A DNA stretch of 64,000 nt. Source: an uncultured Hyphomicrobiales bacterium (GTDB lineage: Bacteria > Pseudomonadota > Alphaproteobacteria > Rhizobiales > Beijerinckiaceae). The notes below the pieces were generated by a model, which made no database searches, had not been told where the DNA came from, and was given only the letters and a program-made list of their open reading frames with translations. A program made the position numbers and the translations under genes. Positions 1-10,670 of the stretch are shown here, piece by piece. The first letter of the stretch is position 1; every line of letters begins with the position of its first letter. Location of the stretch: NCBI GenBank assembly GCA_903847605.1, contig CAINED010000012.1, forward strand, positions 91,150-155,149, in the 5' to 3' direction.

Positions 1-632
1 GCCTCGCGCGACTCGATCTTGCGCTTGTATTCCGCCGTACGGCTGCCGATCGTGCCGCGCAGAAAGTAAGCGTTCAGGCAGGCCGGGCCGAAGAACTGCA
101 TCACGGCAAGGCCCGTAATCCCTGCGCGCCAGCCGTAATTCGCAAGCAGATAGCTGACGATGGGAATGACGACCGTCGACGACAGGCCCGCGACGATGGA
201 AAGATAGGTGAGGCCGCGCCGGTAATCGCGCACATTGGCTGCGATGATCGCCGCGGTCGTATTGCCGAGCGTCGAGCCCATGGCGATGCCCATGAACAGC
301 CACAGCACATAAAAGCCCACGATGCTGTCGATCAGCGTCCAGGCCGCAAGACAGACGGCGGCGAGCGTCGCGCCGAGCGACATCACGAGATGGCCGCCGT
401 TTCGATCGACCCATTGTCCCACGGGAATGGCGATGAGATCGGCGGTGATGAGGCCGAGCGTGAAAGCGCCGGTCATCTGCGTCGAGGTCCATCCGAATTC
501 CTTCTGCAACGGCGCGAGAAACAGCGTGAAGGAATGGAACATGCAGCCGAGCGCGATCACCTGCGAGATCGACAGGCCCGCAATGAGCATGTTCTCGCGG
601 CGCGCGGGCGATGAAGGCGGCGATAGACTCAT
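1..632 (-). CDS. MFS transporter, N-terminal part (runs off the left edge)
   Basis: The minus strand reads open from an ATG at 632 to the window edge with no stop, giving about 210 residues. The protein begins MSLSPPSSPARRENMLIAGL and has alternating hydrophobic helices. The loop after the second helix contains GQWVDRNGG, which matches the major facilitator signature loop (G-x-x-x-D-R-x-G-x-R). About six transmembrane segments are visible, so this is the N-terminal half of a 12-helix secondary transporter in the inner membrane. The substrate cannot be told. The 3' half lies outside the window. The gene is transcribed in the same direction as icd, but the 168-bp gap makes an operon uncertain. 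Confidence 0.85.
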   Translation of the reverse strand, partial: MSLSPPSSPARRENMLIAGLSISQVIALGCMFHSFTLFLAPLQKEFGWTSTQMTGAFTLGLITADLIAIPVGQWVDRNGGHLVMSLGATLAAVCLAAWTLIDSIVGFYVLWLFMGIAMGSTLGNTTAAIIAANVRDYRRGLTYLSIVAGLSSTVVIPIVSYLLANYGWRAGITGLAVMQFFGPACLNAYFLRGTIGSRTAEYKRKIESRE

Positions 633-799
633 GAAGGGTCACTGGCAGTCTGACGCACTTCATCCTCCGCCGGCGTATTCTTGCATGGCTCGGCCGGCGC
701 AGTTTCGCCAGCGGCCCCAAGGTTCTAACCCGCCATAGGGGCATGGTCCATCGTCACACGGCGAACGGCGGCCGTTTCGTTTCAACCCGGGGTTCGCCC

Positions 800-2014
800 C
801 TACGCCGCCATCGCCTTCTTCAGGTTCTCGTCGATCTTGTCCAGAAATCCCGTCGTCGAGAGCCAGCGCTGGTCTGGGCCGACGAGCAGCGCGAGGTCCT
901 TCGTCATGAAGCCGGATTCCACCGTGTCGACGCAGACCTTCTCCAGCGTATCCGCGAATTTTTTCAACTCAGCATTATTGTCGAGCTTGGCGCGATGCAG
1001 CAGGCCGCGGCTCCAGGCGAAGATCGAGGCCATGGAATTGGTCGAGGTCTCCTCGCCCTTTTGATGCTGGCGATAATGGCGCGTCACAGTGCCATGCGCG
1101 GCTTCCGCTTCCACGGTCATGCCGTCGGGTGTCATCAGCACCGACGTCATCAGTCCCAGCGAGCCATAGCCCTGCGCCACCGTATCGGACTGCACGTCGC
1201 CGTCGTAATTCTTGCAGGCCCAGACATAGCCGCCCGACCATTTCAGCGAGGAGGCCACCATGTCGTCGATCAGGCGATGCTCGTACCAGATGCCGGCCGC
1301 CTTGAATTTTTCCGCGAACTCCTCGTCGAAAATCTTCTGGAAGAGATCCTTGAAGCGCCCGTCATAGACCTTGAGGATCGTGTTCTTGGTCGAGAGATAG
1401 ACGGGATAATTGCGCTGCAGGCCGTAGTTGAAGGACGAGCGCGCGAAGTCGATGATCGAATGGTCGAGATTGTACATGGACATGGCGACGCCGGCCGCCG
1501 GGAACTTGAACACTTCCTTCTCGATCACCTGCCCGTCATCGCCCTCGAACCTGATTGTCAGCCGGCCCTTGCCGGGGATCAGCATGTCCGTGGCGCGATA
1601 CTGGTCGCCATAGGCGTGGCGGCCCACGATGATCGGCAGAGTCCAGCCCGGCACGAGGCGCGGAATGTTCCTGCAGATGATCGGCTCGCGGAAAATCGTG
1701 CCGCCGAGAATGTTGCGGATCGTGCCGTTGGGCGATTTCCACATTTCCTTGAGCGAAAATTCCTTCACCCGCGCCTCGTCCGGCGTGATGGTCGCGCATT
1801 TCACGGCGACGCCATATTTCAGGTTCGCCTGCGCCGCATCGATGGTGATCTGGTCCCGCGTCTCGTCGCGCTTCTGCACGCTGAGATCGAAATAGACGAG
1901 GTCGATGTCGAGATAGGGGTGGATCAGCTTGTCCTTGATGAAGGACCAGATGATCCGCGTCATCTCGTCCCCATCCATTTCGACGACGGGATTTGCGACC
2001 TTGATTTTGGGCAT
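800..2014 (-). CDS. icd: NADP-dependent isocitrate dehydrogenase (dimeric type)
   Basis: This 404-residue protein catalyses oxidative decarboxylation of isocitrate to 2-oxoglutarate in the TCA cycle, in the cytoplasm. It starts [20 protein letters not shown]. It carries the isocitrate/isopropylmalate dehydrogenase signature around [20 protein letters not shown], and the substrate-binding stretch [19 protein letters not shown] near residues 95-113. Length and sequence fit the IDH1/IDH2-like subfamily that Rhizobiales share with eukaryotes, not the E. coli type. An unrelated monomeric isocitrate dehydrogenase lies just upstream on the same strand, past a transposase, so the two isozymes are near neighbours. 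The start at 2014 is the only good ATG, although its Shine-Dalgarno is weak. Confidence 0.97.
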   Translation of the reverse strand: MPKIKVANPVVEMDGDEMTRIIWSFIKDKLIHPYLDIDLVYFDLSVQKRDETRDQITIDAAQANLKYGVAVKCATITPDEARVKEFSLKEMWKSPNGTIRNILGGTIFREPIICRNIPRLVPGWTLPIIVGRHAYGDQYRATDMLIPGKGRLTIRFEGDDGQVIEKEVFKFPAAGVAMSMYNLDHSIIDFARSSFNYGLQRNYPVYLSTKNTILKVYDGRFKDLFQKIFDEEFAEKFKAAGIWYEHRLIDDMVASSLKWSGGYVWACKNYDGDVQSDTVAQGYGSLGLMTSVLMTPDGMTVEAEAAHGTVTRHYRQHQKGEETSTNSMASIFAWSRGLLHRAKLDNNAELKKFADTLEKVCVDTVESGFMTKDLALLVGPDQRWLSTTGFLDKIDENLKKAMAA

Positions 2015-2161
2015 GGGGAGACCGTTGGGTGTGCGGGCGGGAGTTGGCGCGGTCTATAGCACCTGGCGCGCGGCGGCTGAAAGGGGGCGGGGTGCTCGTT
2101 CTTTAGCCGAAGTAGTGAGGCATTGCGGCGGACTGTAGGCGTGCGTCGCGTTCGCGCTTGA

Positions 2162-2274
2162 ATGCCCCGAAGGGGCATGGGACAGTAGCCACGGGTGAAG
2201 CGAAGGCTGCAAAGCAGCCGTAACGGAACCCGTGGATTCTATCTCTCGAATTGTCGCTCGCCCCGAAGGGGCGA
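2162..2274. repeat. REP/BIME-like hairpin cluster, left of the RAYT gene
   Basis: Three dyads lie in a row. A palindrome ATGCCCCGAAGGGGCAT is at 2162-2178. An inverted pair CCACGGGT (2189-2196) and ACCCGTGG (2228-2235) encloses an inner GGCTGC/GCAGCC stem. A second palindrome TCGCCCCGAAGGGGCGA is at 2258-2274. The same order of elements occurs in reverse complement to the right of the transposase gene, which is the arrangement expected of REP elements bracketing their tyrosine transposase. The last palindrome overlaps the nominal 5' end of the transposase reading frame. Confidence 0.8.
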
Positions 2275-2739
2275 TGGAATTGCACGATACCCGGCACATA
2301 TTCGCAACTTCTGTTTCACATCGTAACCGCAACCAAGGGCCGCATGCCATGGATCAACGTAGAAATTGCAGAACGGCTGCAACCTTATATTGGCGGTATC
2401 ATACGTGCAGAGAAAGGAGTTCTCATCGCGATTGGCGGTGCGGAGGACCACTTGCATATATACTTGAGCTGGAAGCCAGAGGGTTCTCTCTCGGACCTGA
2501 TGCGCATAGTTAAGTCCCGGTCGAGCAAATGGATGCACGAGACTTATCCTGATCTGTCAGAGTTCGCATGGCAGGAGGGCTATAGCGCATTTTCCGTAAG
2601 CAAATCGCAGGAGCCTGCTGTCAGGCGCTATATCGCGCAACAAGCTCAACATCACGCGAAACAGGATTTCAAGGAAGAGCTGTTACTTCTGTTTCGAGCA
2701 CACGGCGTGGAATTCGACGAAAAATACGTCTTCGATTGA
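2251..2739 (+). CDS. REP-associated tyrosine transposase (RAYT, IS200/IS605 Y1 superfamily)
   Basis: The reading frame gives 162 residues. It has the Y1 transposase HUH motif in EDHLHIYL and the downstream helix QEPAVRRYIAQQAQHH that carries the candidate nucleophilic tyrosine. The ending HGVEFDEKYVFD is typical of IS200-like enzymes. Such single-strand transposases cut at hairpins; the gene sits between two REP-like hairpin clusters, so it is best called a RAYT. Relatives usually start M-P-G-T-Y, but here that position is an ATA codon at 2287-2289. The only earlier in-frame start is TTG at 2251, which lies beside a REP palindrome. Translation may be impaired or may use TTG. Base composition looks lower in GC than its neighbours. 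Confidence 0.85.
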   Translation: MSLAPKGRWNCTIPGTYSQLLFHIVTATKGRMPWINVEIAERLQPYIGGIIRAEKGVLIAIGGAEDHLHIYLSWKPEGSLSDLMRIVKSRSSKWMHETYPDLSEFAWQEGYSAFSVSKSQEPAVRRYIAQQAQHHAKQDFKEELLLLFRAHGVEFDEKYVFD

Positions 2740-2748
2740 AAGTTTTCC

Positions 2749-2843
2749 GCTGCCCCTTTCGGGGCAGCACAGAATTGGAACCTGGAATCCACGGGTTTCG
2801 CTTTGCTTCACCCGTGGCTACTTTCTGCCGCCCCTTCGGGGCG
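2749..2843. repeat. REP/BIME-like hairpin cluster, right of the RAYT gene
   Basis: This cluster mirrors the left one. It has a palindrome GCTGCCCCTTTCGGGGCAGC at 2749-2768, an inverted pair CCACGGGT (2789-2796) / ACCCGTGG (2810-2817), and a palindrome CGCCCCTTCGGGGCG at 2829-2843. Its reverse complement aligns with the left cluster through the CAGNNAGTAGCCACGGGTGAAGC region, so the two clusters are homologous and inverted. It lies just downstream of the end of the monomeric isocitrate dehydrogenase gene (minus strand) and may also act in termination or mRNA protection. Confidence 0.8.
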
Positions 2844-2865
2844 AGACCAGCAACGACTGCAATCC

Positions 2866-5383
<2,518 letters not shown>

Positions 5384-5827
5384 TCAGGTCAGAAACCCGT
5401 AAGCCGCGGCCAGATGGCCTCGCTTGGCCTCCAGATAGGTCAGCACTTCTGCGGGCAGGACAGAGTCGGTGAAATTGTCGGATGCATAAATCCGGCTCAG
5501 CGAAGCAAAGGCAGCCTCAACGTCTGCGGCGCTTGCATCGGGATCCAAGCCCAACGCCTTGTGCGGCGTATTCTGGCTATCCACGGGCTTGCTTTCCAGC
5601 CGTCGGGCCCTGGGCAAATCCGCCGGCACGACTTCGCAGATCGCCGTTTTGGCAAGCAGATGCATGACGCCATTGAGCTCCTCGAATTCCAGGAACTGGC
5701 TGTCGTTGTTCAGCGTGCGCATAACAGTGGAAGAAGGCATGACCAGCAGATTGCCTTTCAGCCTGCGCTCTCCGGTCAGCGTTATATCGACAAGCATCCG
5801 CGTTTTGTCGTTTTCGCCATTGAACAT
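5384..5827 (-). CDS. Conserved hypothetical protein with a J-domain-like C-terminus
   Basis: From the ATG at 5827 the protein has 147 residues. The N-terminal half (MLVDITLTGERRLKGNLLVM, then FLEFEELNG) is a small beta-rich region of unknown function. After a linker, the C-terminal part begins PHKALGLDPDASAADVEAAF, which resembles the first helices of a J domain, but no HPD motif follows, so Hsp70 stimulation is not expected. An in-frame start at 5899 would add 24 residues. The 5827 start is preferred because CGGAG stands about 8 bases before it. It follows the Bug protein gene by about 80 bp on the same strand. Confidence 0.65.
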   Translation of the reverse strand: MFNGENDKTRMLVDITLTGERRLKGNLLVMPSSTVMRTLNNDSQFLEFEELNGVMHLLAKTAICEVVPADLPRARRLESKPVDSQNTPHKALGLDPDASAADVEAAFASLSRIYASDNFTDSVLPAEVLTYLEAKRGHLAAAYGFLT

Positions 5828-5907
5828 GCTGATACTCCGGAGAGGAGCATCATCGCTAATCTCAATGTATGAAGGCCTCGATAAAGAAATGGCTTGCAAA
5901 AGGCCAT

Positions 5908-6888
5908 TTACTCCACCTTGGCGCCCGTCACCCTCACGATCCTCCCATATTTCTCCGTATCCTCAGCCAGAATCTTTCCATATTCCTCCGGCGTCGAAAT
6001 AAACACGCCGCCGCCCAGATCATCCATTTTCTTGCGGATACCGGGATCGCGCAGGGCGTTGTTGATCTCGCGATTGAGCAGATTGATGATTTCGCGCGGC
6101 GTGCCCGCCGGCGCGCCGACGCCAAAGAGCGCGCTCGATTCATAACCCGGCACGGTCTCGCCGATCGTCGGCACGTCGGGCAACAACTCCGAACGCTGCG
6201 ATGTGGAGACACCAAGCGCCTTCAGCTTGCCCGTCGAAATGAGATCGCCGAGGCCCGACACCGCCGTCAGCGTCATCTGCACCTGCCCCGAAAGCGTGTC
6301 CTGCGTCGCCAGCGACGCGCCGCGATAGGGAACATGCACGATATCGACGCCCGCCATCAGCTTGAAGAGTTCGGCGGCCATATGCGGCCCCGTGCCGATA
6401 CCGGCGGAGCCGTAATTCAACTTGCCGGGATTCTTCTTCGCGTAGTCAATGAGTTCGGCGACCGTATTCACGGGCACGGAGGGATGCACGACAAGCACCT
6501 GCGCCTGCCGCGCGAAACTCGCCACCGGCGCGATATCGCGCAGGAAATTATATTTGAGATTGGAATAGAGGGTCGCATTCACCGTCTGCGACGGCGCGAC
6601 AGTCACGATCGTATAGCCGTCGGCCGGCGAACGCACGACGAATTCCGTCGCAAGGTTCGTCCCCGCGCCAGGCCGGTTCTCGATCACGAAGGGCTGGCCG
6701 AGACGATCCGTCAGCCACTGCCCCAGCAGGCGCGCATAAATGTCGTTCGGTCCGCCCGCAGCCACCGCCACGATGAAGCGCACGGGCCGCGAGGGGTATT
6801 TGTCCTGAGCGAAAACAGCGCCGCCTGAAAGCGTGGCTGCAACAGCCCCCGCCGTCATGCGATGAAATCCGCGGCGATCGATCATCAT
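5908..6888 (-). CDS. Bug/TctC-family periplasmic substrate-binding protein, Tat-type signal
   Basis: The protein has 326 residues from the ATG at 6888, which is preceded by GGGAGGG; a longer frame to 6963 lacks such a site. The N-terminus MMIDRRGFHRMTAGAVAATL has a twin-arginine-like motif followed by a hydrophobic stretch ending AVFAQ. The mature part shows the Bug family blocks YPSRPVRFIVAVAAGGPND, VIENRPGAGTNLA and LNYGSAGIGTGPHMAAELF. Bug proteins bind small organic acids in the periplasm and often serve the tripartite tricarboxylate transporters. No TctA or TctB membrane gene is in the window, so this is an orphan binding protein. It is divergent from the hydrolase gene at 7067. Confidence 0.93.
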   Translation of the reverse strand: MMIDRRGFHRMTAGAVAATLSGGAVFAQDKYPSRPVRFIVAVAAGGPNDIYARLLGQWLTDRLGQPFVIENRPGAGTNLATEFVVRSPADGYTIVTVAPSQTVNATLYSNLKYNFLRDIAPVASFARQAQVLVVHPSVPVNTVAELIDYAKKNPGKLNYGSAGIGTGPHMAAELFKLMAGVDIVHVPYRGASLATQDTLSGQVQMTLTAVSGLGDLISTGKLKALGVSTSQRSELLPDVPTIGETVPGYESSALFGVGAPAGTPREIINLLNREINNALRDPGIRKKMDDLGGGVFISTPEEYGKILAEDTEKYGRIVRVTGAKVE

Positions 6889-7066
6889 TCCCTCCCGGTT
6901 TCTTGTAAATCCTGTCTCACACAGGTGGGCGACCTTTGTCGATCCTGTTGCATGAATTTGCATGACGCTTGGGCCGCAGCCCGCGCCAAATCATTGCGGC
7001 CCAACATTGCATCATGCACATCGTCGTGCTCACATAATGTCTCATTCACGCCGTCTGGAGGGGACG

Positions 7067-8095
7067 ATGCTGAAAGCATTCACTGCACTTGCGCTCGCCG
7101 CAACAATCTCGATTCCCGCTCTCGCGCAGCAGCCCATGGCTTTGCGCGACATGGGTTCGTTTCACGTTGGCGGGCGCGCCGTCGAAATCTCCGGCCAGCC
7201 CGTGAAGGAAATCCAGCGCGTCGCCGGCGGTCCCATGTCGAAGCTCGACCTCAACGGCGTTTACACTGCCGAGCAGATGTATGCGCAATATTTCCTCGTT
7301 CAGAATCCGAAGAGCCAATGGCCCGTCTTGATGTGGCACGGCGGCGGATTGACCGGCGCAACTTACGAAACGACGCCCGATGGCCGCGAAGGCTGGCGCG
7401 ACATGCTCATCCGCAAGGGTTGGGACGTCTATGTCACCGATGCGACGGAACGCGGGCGCTCGGGCTTTGCCTCGCCGCTCATCTGGAAGGACGACCCGGT
7501 CTTTCTCACCGCAAGCGATCCATGGGAGCGTTTCCGCATCGGCCCCGGCGCCGGCTCCTGGAACAAGGATCCGGCTCTGCGCAAACTGCTGCCAGGCAAC
7601 CAGTTCCCCATCGAGGCTTACGACAATTTTCTGAAGCAGATCGTGCCGCGATGGCTCTCGACCGACAGAGCCATCATCGATGCCTATGTCGCCCTGATCG
7701 ACAAGGTCTGCCCGTGCATCGTACTTGCACACAGCCAGGGCGGACATTTCGCCTTTCGCGCCATCGAGCAACGGCCCGACAAGGTGAAGGCGCTCGTCTC
7801 CGTCGAGCCCGCAGCTTCGCCCGATGTCAGCAAGGCGAAAGCGCTCAAGGACGTCCCGATGCTCCTCGTCTATGGCGATTACATCGAGCAGGATCCGCGC
7901 TGGGTCGATTACCGCAAGAATGCGCTCGCCTACGCAGCCGAAATGAAAAGCGCCGGCGGGAGTTTCGATGTCGTCAATCTCCCCGAGCAGGGCATCAAAG
8001 GCAATTCGCACATGCTGATGATGGACAAGAACAACCGCGAGATTCTCGAAGTCATCGACAAGTGGATGGTCGCGAAAGGGCTGGCGCAGAGGTAG
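7067..8095 (+). CDS. Secreted alpha/beta hydrolase
   Basis: The protein has 342 residues, starting at ATG 7067 after a strong GGAGGGG site. MLKAFTALALAATISIPALAQ is a Sec signal peptide, so the enzyme is probably periplasmic. The fold signature is VLMWHGGGLTG (oxyanion region), the nucleophile elbow LAHSQGGHFAF, and a late histidine in KGNSHMLMMDKN. The substrate is unknown; such hydrolases cleave esters or lactones. It is divergent from the Bug protein at 5908-6888, with about 180 bp between starts, which suggests a shared regulatory region and perhaps a shared substrate. Confidence 0.85.
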   Translation: MLKAFTALALAATISIPALAQQPMALRDMGSFHVGGRAVEISGQPVKEIQRVAGGPMSKLDLNGVYTAEQMYAQYFLVQNPKSQWPVLMWHGGGLTGATYETTPDGREGWRDMLIRKGWDVYVTDATERGRSGFASPLIWKDDPVFLTASDPWERFRIGPGAGSWNKDPALRKLLPGNQFPIEAYDNFLKQIVPRWLSTDRAIIDAYVALIDKVCPCIVLAHSQGGHFAFRAIEQRPDKVKALVSVEPAASPDVSKAKALKDVPMLLVYGDYIEQDPRWVDYRKNALAYAAEMKSAGGSFDVVNLPEQGIKGNSHMLMMDKNNREILEVIDKWMVAKGLAQR

Positions 8096-8115
8096 CAAAC
8101 GTACAGCAAATGTCA

Positions 8116-8213
8116 TCCTTCGATACGCGCCCGACGGGCGCTACTCAGGAGGAGGGTGGCGATGCAGGATAGCCCTCATCCTGAGTAGCCCGCGAAGCGC
8201 GCGTATCGAAGGA
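8116..8213. repeat. Long inverted repeat in a convergent gap
   Basis: A 35-base arm (8116-8150, starting TCCTTCGATACGCGC) is repeated in inverted form at 8179-8213 with a few mismatches in the middle. It lies between the convergent ends of the hydrolase gene and the MetE-like gene. It resembles intergenic hairpin repeats that are common in Rhizobiales genomes and could form a strong cruciform or serve as a bidirectional transcription terminator. No transposase is linked to it. Confidence 0.7.
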
Positions 8214-8233
8214 CGAGGGCCTGATAAAACTTC

Positions 8234-9406
8234 TCACCACAGCGCCTTGCTGGCGCGCCGCGCGCCTTCCACCATGGCGGCAAGCTTTGCCCAGGCGACG
8301 TCGGGATGAACTTCGTCGCCGGCGCCTGACGAGGCAAAGCCGCAATCGTTCGACGCGATGACCCGCTCGCGACCGACGACGCCCGCGAAACGCGCGATGC
8401 GCTGCGCCACCAGATCGGGATGTTCCACCAGCGTCACGCAGTGTGAGACGACACCCGGCAGCAGCAACTTTCCGTCAGCCAGTTTCGTTTCTTCCCACAC
8501 CTGCCATTCATGCTCGTGACGCGGGTTGGCGGCTTCGAAGGAATAGCCGCAGACGTTCAACTTCATCAGCAGATCGACGAAGTGCCTGAGCTCGAGATCG
8601 TAGAGGCGCGGCGCGACATTCGTGCTGTAGCAGGTATGAAAGCGCACGCGATCCCCGGGAATACCGCGCAGCGCATGGTTGATGATCTCGACCTGCGCGG
8701 CAATGAATTTTCGGCATTCCTCCACGCCGAGATCGGGATGCCGGTCGTAATGCGTCGCAAGGCGGGGATCGTCGACCTGCACGAGAAAGCCTGCATCCAC
8801 GATGGCCCGATATTCCTCGCCCATCGCCTCGGCGAGCGCGATATAATATTCCTCATCACTCGAATAATATTGATTGGGATAATAGAGCGCGACATTGCTC
8901 GGCGAGAGGGCCGTCATGAATATCTCTTCATGGTTTTGCCCGGCGCTCGCCGCCTTGAGATTGACGATATCCGCTGCGACTTCCTTCTGCCCGACATATT
9001 TCACCGGCCCCGTGCAGGCGAAGACCTGACGCTTCCTGGGCATCGCGAGTTTCAGCGGTCGGGCGGCATACATCACACCCAATTCTTCATAGACTGCCGC
9101 AAACGCGGATTTGTCACGTGTCGGCCCGCTATGGCCGAATGTCATCTCGACGGGCGAGAAGCCGGATAGGCGGCTCGCCGTATAATTGTTCCAGCTCGAT
9201 TTGCTGTGCTCGCCATCGTCGATCACATCGATCCCGAGATGACATTGCCGCGCGACGATGTTCTCGACGGACGCCTTGATCTCGGCCGCAAGCTCTGCGG
9301 ACAAATCGCCCGACGCTTCCTTCTCCTGCAATTTTGCATAGAGTTCCGGCGTGCGTGGAAGGCTGCCCACATGGCTCGTCAGAATGCGATGCGTGCTGGA
9401 TTTCAT
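8234..9406 (-). CDS. Cobalamin-independent methionine synthase (MetE C-terminal)-like protein
   Basis: The 390-residue protein starts MKSSTHRILTSHVGSLPRTPEL. The opening HVGSLPR is typical of the MetE C-terminal/UROD-like barrel family. Candidate zinc ligands are seen in VRFHTCYSTN (H-x-C) and IASNDCGFAS (C), as in MetE. At half the length of true MetE it has only the catalytic-type barrel, like many stand-alone relatives that use thiols or methylated small molecules. It may move a methyl group or cleave a thioether; the true substrate is unknown. It is divergent from the Bug protein at 9520, with 113 bp between starts, so uptake and catabolism of the same compound are plausible. Confidence 0.8.
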   Translation of the reverse strand: MKSSTHRILTSHVGSLPRTPELYAKLQEKEASGDLSAELAAEIKASVENIVARQCHLGIDVIDDGEHSKSSWNNYTASRLSGFSPVEMTFGHSGPTRDKSAFAAVYEELGVMYAARPLKLAMPRKRQVFACTGPVKYVGQKEVAADIVNLKAASAGQNHEEIFMTALSPSNVALYYPNQYYSSDEEYYIALAEAMGEEYRAIVDAGFLVQVDDPRLATHYDRHPDLGVEECRKFIAAQVEIINHALRGIPGDRVRFHTCYSTNVAPRLYDLELRHFVDLLMKLNVCGYSFEAANPRHEHEWQVWEETKLADGKLLLPGVVSHCVTLVEHPDLVAQRIARFAGVVGRERVIASNDCGFASSGAGDEVHPDVAWAKLAAMVEGARRASKALW

Positions 9407-9519
9407 GGCGATTCATCTCTCCCCTGGAAGTGTCGCTCGCTTGCAGGCGTCGTCCGTTCACAGCTACAGTGCGCACAGGGCAATGGCGAGAAAATGTTTC
9501 GCACTTCGGAGGGTTCGTC

Positions 9520-10554
9520 ATGATTTCATATCGCAGCATCGTCCGTTGCGCCCTGCCTGCGATCCTGTTCGCGGCGGCGACCTCGCTGCAGGCGCAGGAG
9601 AATTTCTTTCAGGGCAAGACGGTAACCATCGCGGTCGGCGCGGCGACAGGCGGCGGGCTCGATACCTATGCGCGTCTCGTCGGCCGCCATCTCGGTAAGC
9701 ACATATCAGGCAATCCCAATGTCGTCGTCGCCAACATGCCCGGCGCGGGCGGACAGGTTGCAGCGCGTCACATCTATGCCGTCGCCGCAAAAGATGGCAC
9801 GCAGCTCGCGACCTTCTTTCCGAGCGTGCTCATCGATCCCCTGCTGAATTCCGCCCAGCGCGGCATCGACCCGAGCCGGTTGCAATATATCGGCAATGCG
9901 CGCGCCGAAGTTTCGGTCTGCGTCTTCCGCCGCGACGCCCCGGTGAAGACGCTTGAAGATTTGCGCACGAACGAAGTCGTCATCGGCGCAACGACGCCAG
10001 GTAGTCAGGTCGTCGATTATCCCGTTGTCGAAAGCCGGCTGCTCGGAATCAAGTTGAAAGTGACGTCCGGTTATAAAGGCACGCGCGAAATCGCCGCCGC
10101 CATCGAGAAGAACGAAGTGCAGGGCATTTGCGGCATCGGCTGGACATCCATCAAGGTTCAATATGCCGACATCACCACGCCCAATTCCATGTTCCGCGTC
10201 TTCATGCAGGAAGACGCCAAGGGCGATCCCGAACTCAACGCCGCCAGGGTGCCCTTGCTGGCGTCGCTGGCGCGCAACGACGAAGAGCGCGCCGTGCTCG
10301 ACCTGCTCTACGCGCAAAATCTTCTCGCGCGCCCCTATGTCGCGCCGCCCGAAACGCCAGCCGATCGCGTCGAAATCCTGCGCACCGCCTTCATGCGCAT
10401 GACCGCCGATCCCGAATTGCAGGGCGAAGCCAAGAAGATGCGCATTGAAGTCGAGGGCACGTCCGGGGCTGACATGCAAAAAATTGTGGCGTCCATGTAT
10501 GCTGCGCCGAAGGGCGCGGTCGAGAAACTGGCGGAGATGTTGAAGCGGAATTGA
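9520..10554 (+). CDS. Bug/TctC-type substrate-binding protein
   Basis: The protein has 344 residues from ATG 9520, with GGAGGG about 6 bases upstream. MISYRSIVRCALPAILFAAATSLQAQ is a signal peptide. The mature region ENFFQGKTVTIAVGAATGGG, VVVANMPGAGGQVAARHIY and later DLRTNEVVIGATTPGS follow the layout of tripartite tricarboxylate transporter binding proteins, here of a more divergent subgroup that recurs at 32260. No transporter membrane subunits are nearby. It ends before a pair of intergenic palindromes. Confidence 0.88.
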   Translation: MISYRSIVRCALPAILFAAATSLQAQENFFQGKTVTIAVGAATGGGLDTYARLVGRHLGKHISGNPNVVVANMPGAGGQVAARHIYAVAAKDGTQLATFFPSVLIDPLLNSAQRGIDPSRLQYIGNARAEVSVCVFRRDAPVKTLEDLRTNEVVIGATTPGSQVVDYPVVESRLLGIKLKVTSGYKGTREIAAAIEKNEVQGICGIGWTSIKVQYADITTPNSMFRVFMQEDAKGDPELNAARVPLLASLARNDEERAVLDLLYAQNLLARPYVAPPETPADRVEILRTAFMRMTADPELQGEAKKMRIEVEGTSGADMQKIVASMYAAPKGAVEKLAEMLKRN

Positions 10555-10570
10555 GCGAGGAAGTGTGTCA

Positions 10571-10652
10571 TCCCGCAAAACGCGAAGCGTTTAGGCGGGA
10601 TCGCGATGATTTCAATTCACACCGATCCCGGACCGCCTTCGGCGTCCGGGAT
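10571..10652. repeat. Pair of intergenic palindromes
   Basis: Two hairpins stand in the gap between the convergent Bug and cupin genes. TCCCGC (10571-10576) pairs with GCGGGA (10595-10600). ATCCCGGAC (10625-10633) pairs with GTCCGGGAT (10644-10652). The second is a common type of rhizobial intergenic palindrome. They may terminate transcription from both sides, although no long T run follows. Confidence 0.6.
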
Positions 10653-10670
10653 AACATGGCTTAAACCTGC

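Noticed and set aside
743..2059. 438-residue plus-strand reading frame over icd
   Set aside because: It is the reverse-strand shadow of icd, caused by high GC; its protein has no family features and is rich in His and Arg.
2161..2843. Complete insertion sequence with terminal inverted repeats
   Set aside because: The flanking dyads are REP-like hairpins rather than long terminal repeats, and no target duplication was seen, so RAYT plus REPs fits better.
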